In this document: positions 6,804 to 13,297 of the stretch, piece after piece
How the letters are laid out: the number at the start of each line of letters is the position of its first letter
Position numbering within the stretch: the stretch's first letter is position 1
Assembly: GCA_003693905.1 (NCBI GenBank)
Contig: RFLL01000249.1
Span: 1-13,297 of the forward strand
DNA: 13,297 nt
Direction: 5' to 3'
Source: Alphaproteobacteria bacterium
Lineage (GTDB): Bacteria; Pseudomonadota; Alphaproteobacteria; Kiloniellales; J153
Notes under the pieces: model-generated
The model's database searches: none
Seen by the model: only the letters and a program-made list of their open reading frames with translations
What the model was told of the DNA's origin: nothing
Made by a program: the position numbers and the translations under genes

Positions 6804-7658
6804 CTACTGGCTTTCGGCGCCGTCGGTCAGCATGCTGGTACCGGCAGGCAGAACCTCGACCTGCGCCGTCTTGCGCAGGTCGTCGAACACCGCCTGAACC
6901 ACCTCGGAGGCCATGTCCTCACGCAACTGGGACTTCATCTCCTCGAAGCTGGGCGGCTGGGTCTGGCGGCGGTCCTCGACCTTGATGATGTGCCAGCCGA
7001 ACTGGGTCTTGACCGGGACCCTGGAATATTCGCCCGGGGCCAGCGCGCTGGCCGCGGCGGCAAATTCGGGCACCATCCGATCGGCGGTGAAATAGCCGAG
7101 ATCGCCGCCCTCGGATGCCGAGGGGCCGGTCGAATTGGCCTTCGCCAGTTCGGCGAAATCGGCCCCGGCGTCAAGCTCGGCAATCAACGCACGGGCCTTT
7201 TCCTCGGTTTCGACCAGGATATGCCGGGCGCGCTGCTCGGTCTGCGGCGGATTGGCGGCAAGGTACTCGTCATAGCGGATGCGCAAGGCATCCTCGGTGA
7301 TGCGTCGGTCCATCTCACGTTCCAGGTAAACGTCGCGAATGGCCCGGGTTTCGGCCTCGGCCACCCGGCGCCTGACCTCGGCATCATCGGCCAGCCCGGC
7401 GGTGCGGCCGGCTTCGCCGGCAAGGCGGAAATCGATCAGACGCTGCACCAGAAGCGGGTAAAGCTGCACCAGTTGCGCCTGATACTGCGGCGGCAGCTTG
7501 CTGGCGAACTCGAGCACCGCCGAGCGGTGGATGTCCTCGCCGTTGACACGGGCGACCACGGGGTCGTCTCCGGCCGACGGCTGTTGCTGTTGGGCAGCGG
7601 CGAGAAACGGCAGGACGCCCAGCGCGCATCCGGCAATCAGGGGTAGAAATCGAGCCAT
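6804..7658 (-). CDS. Exported parvulin-type peptidyl-prolyl cis-trans isomerase
   Basis: A 284-residue PpiC/SurA-like foldase. Residues 1-22 are a signal peptide (MARFLPLIAGCALGVLPFLA then AA) with likely cleavage before the Q23-Q26 run; no lipobox cysteine is at the cleavage point, so a soluble periplasmic protein is likely. Residues 32-135 form a helical SurA-N-like chaperone region (ARVNGEDIHRSAVLEFASKL). The parvulin domain spans about 143-229, with RARHILVETEEKA, then GADFAELAKANSTGPSASEG and GDLGYF, and FGWHIIKVEDRR. A helical tail follows. The ATG at 7658 is chosen because AAGGAG lies six bases upstream and the signal peptide begins there; a longer in-frame extension to 7742 is not needed. 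It is divergent from secA, matching export and periplasmic folding roles, and leads the ppi-argJ-mutT run. Confidence 0.93.
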   Translation of the reverse strand: MARFLPLIAGCALGVLPFLAAAQQQQPSAGDDPVVARVNGEDIHRSAVLEFASKLPPQYQAQLVQLYPLLVQRLIDFRLAGEAGRTAGLADDAEVRRRVAEAETRAIRDVYLEREMDRRITEDALRIRYDEYLAANPPQTEQRARHILVETEEKARALIAELDAGADFAELAKANSTGPSASEGGDLGYFTADRMVPEFAAAASALAPGEYSRVPVKTQFGWHIIKVEDRRQTQPPSFEEMKSQLREDMASEVVQAVFDDLRKTAQVEVLPAGTSMLTDGAESQ

Positions 7659-7664
7659 AGAAAT

Positions 7665-7670
7665 CTCCTT
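7665..7670 (-). promoter_or_regulatory. Ribosome binding site of the parvulin gene
   Basis: AAGGAG on the minus strand, six bases before the ATG at 7658. This is the strongest Shine-Dalgarno in the window and decides the start over the upstream in-frame ATG at 7742. Confidence 0.85.
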
Positions 7671-7700
7671 GTACCCGCCGGGTCGGCACGGCCGCAGCCG

Positions 7701-7718
7701 CACCACCGACGGGTGGTG
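7701..7718 (-). promoter_or_regulatory. Hairpin in the parvulin leader
   Basis: CACCACC (7701-7707) and GGTGGTG (7712-7718) form a perfect 7-bp inverted repeat with a four-base gap; a G-U and a C-G pair could extend it outward. It is 43 bases upstream of the parvulin start codon, after the candidate promoter, so it would fold in the leader RNA. It could also be a dyad operator. No T-run follows. Confidence 0.4.
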
Positions 7719-7733
7719 TGGGGGGTACTGCGC

Positions 7734-7761
7734 ATCATGCACGACCGGACGCCCAGCACAA
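7734..7761 (-). promoter_or_regulatory. Weak candidate promoter for parvulin-argJ-mutT
   Basis: On the minus strand TTGTGC (7761 to 7756) and CATGAT (7739 to 7734) are separated by 16 bases. They match three of six and four of six consensus positions. The predicted transcript would have a leader of about 70 bases containing the 7701-7718 hairpin. Support is weak and rests on position. Confidence 0.25.
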
Positions 7762-7762
7762 G

Positions 7763-7812
7763 GGGGGCCGGCACGGGCGGATACGCCCGCCCCGCGCCGC
7801 CCGCCGGCCCCC
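7763..7812. repeat. Nested inverted repeats between parvulin and secA
   Basis: GGGGGCCGGC (7763-7772) and GCCGGCCCCC (7803-7812) are a perfect 10-bp inverted repeat separated by 30 bases. Inside it, CGGGCG (7774-7779), a GATA gap, and CGCCCG (7784-7789) form a second perfect 6-bp dyad. The structure lies upstream of the secA -35 box (7841) and of the candidate parvulin promoter, so it is probably DNA between two divergent promoters. Roles as operator, insulator or a terminator blocking transcription across the gap are all possible. The region is nearly all G and C, so some pairing is expected by chance. Confidence 0.5.
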
Positions 7813-7840
7813 GGAGCGGGCCCGGGGACCGCTCGCGACG

Positions 7841-7869
7841 TTGACAGAACCTGCCGCCATGCCTATCTC
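7841..7869 (+). promoter_or_regulatory. Sigma70-type promoter of secA
   Basis: A perfect -35 box TTGACA (7841-7846) is followed after 17 bases by TATCTC (7864-7869), a modest -10 that keeps the first three consensus bases. Transcription would start near 7876, giving a leader of about 50 bases before the secA ATG at 7927. This is the best promoter in the window. Confidence 0.7.
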
Positions 7870-7913
7870 TGAGCCGACCCGCCGACGCCTGCCGTCGTCC
7901 GCATCCCACCCTC

Positions 7914-7918
7914 GAGGT
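7914..7918 (+). promoter_or_regulatory. Ribosome binding site of secA
   Basis: GAGGT lies eight bases before the ATG at 7927 and supports that codon as the secA start. Confidence 0.7.
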
Positions 7919-7926
7919 CCCTGTAT

Positions 7927-10694
<2,768 letters not shown>

Positions 10695-10695
<1 letters not shown>

Positions 10696-10715
10696 GCCGC
10701 CCGACCGCGGCGGCT
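10695..10715 (+). terminator. Possible secA terminator
   Basis: AGCCGCC (10695-10701) and GGCGGCT (10709-10715) form a perfect 7-bp stem with a seven-base loop, starting at the last base of the secA stop codon and followed by TGTGGTCGT, a poor T-tract. Position and stem fit a terminator; the weak tail lowers confidence. Confidence 0.45.
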
Positions 10716-10738
10716 TGTGGTCGTGGACCGGCGTCGGC

Positions 10739-10764
10739 CTGAAGCCCGGTTCGGGCCGGTTCAG
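10739..10764. terminator. Possible terminator for the thiamine-diphosphate enzyme gene
   Basis: CTGAA (10739-10743) pairs with TTCAG (10760-10764), and inside this GCCCG (10744-10748) pairs with CGGGC (10752-10756) around a GTT loop, leaving a three-base bulge. It overlaps the minus-strand stop codon (10763-10761) and faces secA's end, as expected for a convergent terminator, but there is no T-run. Confidence 0.35.
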
Positions 10765-12371
10765 AACGTGCCGTCGTAGGCGCCCCGTCCGATGCGGGCG
10801 CCGACGACGGTGAAGGTATCGGCACCCAGCCCTTCCACCACCGCAGCGCGCAATGCGGCGCGATCCTCCACCATGACCCCGCGCCCGCCCAGAGCACGGG
10901 CCACGGCGGCGAAATCCGTGGCCCCGAAATCGACCCCCAGATTGCCGCGCCCGGCGCGCCGCTGCTTCAGCTCGATCAGTGCCAGCGAGGCGTCGACGAA
11001 GACGACCACCACCACTGGCAGGGCAAGATCGCGCAGCGTCGCCAGCTCTCCCAGCACCATTTCCAGCCCGGCGTCACCGGTAAAGGCAACCACCGGACGC
11101 CGCGGCGCCGCCAGCTTGGCGCCGATGGCCAGCGGCAGGGCACAGCCCATGGTGCACAGGGCCGTCGATTGCAACAGCGTGCGCGGTTGCGTGCAGCGCC
11201 ATACCTGGCTCAGCAGGATGCGATGCGCGCCGCTGTCGACGGTGGCGATGCCGTCTTCGGGCAAGGCCCGGCGGACCTCGTCGATCACCGCCGCCGCCCC
11301 CCACGGCGCATCGGCCCGGAACGCCTCGGCCAGGGCCGCACGGGTCGCGGCCGGGGCGCCGTCCGGCCATGTCCGCGACGGCGCAACCCCGTCGCCCAGC
11401 GCCGCCAGGCCGGCCGCGATATCGCCGACGATCACCTGGCTGGCGCGATGGACCCCGTGGGGATGAGGGGCCACCGTCAGCTCGATCACCGGTGTCGTGT
11501 CGGGATCCCACGGTTCGCACCAGGCATGGCGCATCTCGATCGGGTCGTAACCGGCCAGCAGGATGAGATCGCTGTTCTGCACCAGCGGCAACAGGTGCTT
11601 GTCGGCCAGCGGCGACAGTCCGGCCCCGCCGAGGGCCAGCGGATCATCCTCGGGCACCACGCCTTTGGCCTTGTAGGTGGTGATGACGGGGGCCGCGAAC
11701 CTGCGGGCGAAATCGGCCACCGCCGCTTCCGCTTTCTGGCTCAGAACCTCCAGGCCGGCGATCAGGATCGGCCGGCGCGCCGTGGCCAGGTGGCGCCGCG
11801 CCGCCGCCAGCGCCGGGCCCGGCGCCGGCGCCGTCGGCACACGCTGCGGAACATGGAGGCAGCGGGCACCGGGCTGTTCCCTGTCAGCCAGCGACACCGG
11901 CACGTCGATGTGGACCGGTCCCGGACGCCCCTCGGTGGCCAGCGCCACGGCCTTGTCCATCACCGTGTCCACCGCCCCGTCGGAAAGAACGAAGCTGCCT
12001 TTGGTAATCGGTGCCAGGAGTGCGCGGTGCTCGAACACCTGATGGGTGTAGCCTTCAGCCTCGGCGGCATCGACGCACCCGGTCAGGAAGATCAGCGGCA
12101 CCCGGTCCTGCCAGGCGTTGGCGACCACGTTGACGGCGTTGGCCACACCGGGGCCCAGCGTGGCGACCAAAATGCCCGGCGCCCCGGTGACATGATAGGT
12201 GCCTTCGGCCATGAAACCGCCGGCGTTTTCGTGCTTGCACAGATGAAAGGCGATGCCGGCTTCGGCCAGGGCATGCATGACGGACAGGACTTCGCCACCG
12301 GGAATGCCGAAGGCGTGACGACACCCGGCGGCATGAAGCGCGCGGGCGACAAGATCGGATGTGGTGGCCAT
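10761..12371 (-). CDS. Thiamine-diphosphate enzyme of the acetolactate synthase fold, substrate unknown
   Basis: A 536-residue enzyme with the three-domain layout of acetolactate synthase, pyruvate oxidase and related decarboxylases. The N-terminal pyrimidine-binding domain has the activating glutamate E48 in KHENAGGFMAEGTYHVTG and the GILVATLGPGVANAVN loop (66-81). The central domain is about 185-330. The C-terminal diphosphate-binding domain carries FTGDAGLEMVLGELATL (430-446). The cofactor motif is atypical: D433 is present, but the usual Asn pair 26-27 residues on is V459-D460 in VVFVDASLALIELKQR. Clear acetolactate synthase substrate motifs are not apparent, so the reaction is not assigned. 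No regulatory small subunit is nearby in the window. ATG 12371 has AGGAG nine bases upstream and starts at the family N-terminus (MATTSDLVARALHAAGCRHA). It lies 88 bases downstream of accA. Confidence 0.87.
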   Translation of the reverse strand: MATTSDLVARALHAAGCRHAFGIPGGEVLSVMHALAEAGIAFHLCKHENAGGFMAEGTYHVTGAPGILVATLGPGVANAVNVVANAWQDRVPLIFLTGCVDAAEAEGYTHQVFEHRALLAPITKGSFVLSDGAVDTVMDKAVALATEGRPGPVHIDVPVSLADREQPGARCLHVPQRVPTAPAPGPALAAARRHLATARRPILIAGLEVLSQKAEAAVADFARRFAAPVITTYKAKGVVPEDDPLALGGAGLSPLADKHLLPLVQNSDLILLAGYDPIEMRHAWCEPWDPDTTPVIELTVAPHPHGVHRASQVIVGDIAAGLAALGDGVAPSRTWPDGAPAATRAALAEAFRADAPWGAAAVIDEVRRALPEDGIATVDSGAHRILLSQVWRCTQPRTLLQSTALCTMGCALPLAIGAKLAAPRRPVVAFTGDAGLEMVLGELATLRDLALPVVVVVFVDASLALIELKQRRAGRGNLGVDFGATDFAAVARALGGRGVMVEDRAALRAAVVEGLGADTFTVVGARIGRGAYDGTF

Positions 12372-12380
12372 GTCGCGGCT

Positions 12381-12385
12381 CTCCT
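12381..12385 (-). promoter_or_regulatory. Ribosome binding site of the thiamine-diphosphate enzyme gene
   Basis: AGGAG on the minus strand, nine bases before ATG 12371. It fixes the start against a longer in-frame extension that runs antisense-frame through accA. Confidence 0.7.
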
Positions 12386-12391
12386 GTCGGG

Positions 12392-12411
12392 CCGGGACCG
12401 AAGCATCCCGG
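12392..12411 (-). promoter_or_regulatory. UUCG-capped hairpin before the thiamine-diphosphate enzyme gene
   Basis: On the minus strand CCGGGA (12411 to 12406) pairs with TCCCGG (12397 to 12392), with a C(TTCG)G cap and a two-base TG bulge. It ends six bases before the AGGAG ribosome site. It could stabilise the 5' end of a processed message or influence translation; nothing more can be said. Confidence 0.4.
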
Positions 12412-12421
12412 TCATTCAAAA

Positions 12422-12444
12422 CCGGACCGCCCGGCGCAGGCCGG
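12422..12444 (-). terminator. Possible accA terminator or attenuator
   Basis: On the minus strand GCCTGCGCC lies in the loop of a stem made by CCGGCC (12444 to 12439) and GGTCCGG (12428 to 12422, one bulged base), followed by TTTT (12421 to 12418). It is 15 bases after the accA stop. The short stem and short T-run make it a partial or weak terminator. Confidence 0.4.
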
Positions 12445-12459
12445 CAAATCGTCTTCGGG

Positions 12460-13297
12460 CTAGGCCAGGCCTTTGCGTCCCATATTGAGGAACTTGTCGC
12501 GGCGCAATTCGCGCAACGCCGCTCCTTCGTGTCGGCGCAACTCGTGCAGATGGCGTTCCACCGCCGCGCCGACCGCTTCGATGGTCTGCTTCTTGCCGCG
12601 CTGGGCACCGCCCAGCGGTTCCGGCACGATCTCGTCGATGACTTCGAGTTTGAGCAGATCCTGCGCTGTCAGTTTGAGCGCACCGGCCGCTTCCCGGGCC
12701 TGATCGCCGCTGCGCCACAGGATCGAGGCACAGCCTTCGGGCGAGATCACCGAATAGATCGCGTGTTCCAGCATCAGCACCCGATTGGCGGTGGCGATCG
12801 CAATGGCTCCGCCGGAGCCGCCTTCGCCGATGACGACCGATATCAGCGGCACGCGAATCGACAGGCAGGTTTCGATGCTGCGGGCGATCGCCTCGGCCTG
12901 GCCGCGTTCCTCGGCACCGATGCCGGGATAGGCGCCGGCGGTATCGACCAGAGTGATGACCGGCAGGCCGAAGCGGTCGGCCAGACGCATCAGGCGCTGC
13001 GCCTTGCGGTAGCCTTCGGGCCGCGCCATGCCGAAGTTGTGGCGCACGCGGGTTTCGGTATTGCGCCCCTTTTCGTGGCCGATCACGACCACCGAATAGC
13101 CGCGAAAGCGCCCCAGACCGCCGATGATGGCGCGATCTTCAGCATACAGCCGGTCGCCAGCCAGCGGCGAAAAATCCTCGACCAGGCCGGCCACGTAGTC
13201 GGAAAAATGGGGCCGGTCGGGATGGCGCGCCACTTGCGCCTTCTGCCACGGCGTCAACCGGGCATAGCTTTGCCGCAACAGGCGTTCGGCCTTGCTC
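12460..13297 (-). CDS. accA: AccA, acetyl-CoA carboxylase carboxyltransferase alpha subunit (5' end outside window)
   Basis: AccA pairs with AccD to transfer the carboxyl group from carboxybiotin to acetyl-CoA, the first committed step of fatty acid synthesis. About 279 codons are visible and the frame is open at the window edge, so roughly the first 40 of about 318 residues are missing; the TTG at 13278 is internal, since [18 protein letters not shown] runs through it as in complete homologues. Diagnostic segments are [15 protein letters not shown], then GHEKGR with [37 protein letters not shown] and the oxyanion-loop [12 protein letters not shown]. The C-terminal [20 protein letters not shown] and a charged helical tail complete the domain. 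It ends at TAG 12462-12460. The thiamine-diphosphate enzyme gene follows, possibly partly co-transcribed. Confidence 0.97.
   Translation of the reverse strand, partial: SKAERLLRQSYARLTPWQKAQVARHPDRPHFSDYVAGLVEDFSPLAGDRLYAEDRAIIGGLGRFRGYSVVVIGHEKGRNTETRVRHNFGMARPEGYRKAQRLMRLADRFGLPVITLVDTAGAYPGIGAEERGQAEAIARSIETCLSIRVPLISVVIGEGGSGGAIAIATANRVLMLEHAIYSVISPEGCASILWRSGDQAREAAGALKLTAQDLLKLEVIDEIVPEPLGGAQRGKKQTIEAVGAAVERHLHELRRHEGAALRELRRDKFLNMGRKGLA

Noticed and set aside
11169..12488. A 439-codon plus-strand frame opposite the thiamine-diphosphate enzyme
   Set aside because: It is antisense to a complete enzyme with good ribosome site; its sequence is Gly/Arg-rich and unrecognisable.

Overview
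This is a GC-rich stretch of ordinary bacterial chromosome. Its gene content points to an aerobic alphaproteobacterium, probably close to the Rhodospirillales. The main clues are a ubiquinone-pathway UbiG, a methyltransferase of the NDUFAF5 type (the family tied to respiratory complex I assembly), a SecA with the C-terminal zinc-binding tail, and the gene order SecA / parvulin / ArgJ / MutT-like, which is common in alphaproteobacteria. The taxonomic call is an inference from family resemblance, not from a marker RNA. I see no tRNA, rRNA, CRISPR array, insertion sequence, phage gene or attachment site.

Layout. (1) 1-764: the 3' part of ubiG on the plus strand. (2) 794-1210: a DUF1178 zinc-ribbon protein on the minus strand, divergent from an uncharacterised SAM methyltransferase (1367-1957, plus); their shared spacer holds overlapping promoter-like boxes and a hairpin. 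(3) 1985-4087: a minus-strand run comF-like, grxC, nitrilase-family amidase (in transcription order). (4) 4117-5058: an NDUFAF5-type methyltransferase on the plus strand, convergent with the next group. (5) 5079-7658: a minus-strand run parvulin isomerase, argJ, mutT-like. (6) 7659-7926: a 268-base divergent control region with a good sigma70-type promoter for secA and strong inverted repeats. (7) 7927-10695: secA on the plus strand. (8) 10761-13297: accA (5' end outside the window) followed by a thiamine-diphosphate enzyme of the acetolactate-synthase fold, both on the minus strand.

How the genes fit together. Most are housekeeping genes: ubiquinone synthesis (ubiG), complex I maturation (NDUFAF5-type), protein export and periplasmic folding (secA and the parvulin, back to back), arginine synthesis (argJ), nucleotide-pool cleaning (MutT-like), thiol redox and glutathione-metabolite repair (grxC with the Nit-type amidase), and the first step of fatty acid synthesis (accA). 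The genes with no clear job are DUF1178, the 1367-1957 methyltransferase, the ComF-like phosphoribosyltransferase and the thiamine-diphosphate enzyme. The last has an unusual cofactor-binding motif and is the protein most worth following up. I did not find a convincing new multi-gene system here.
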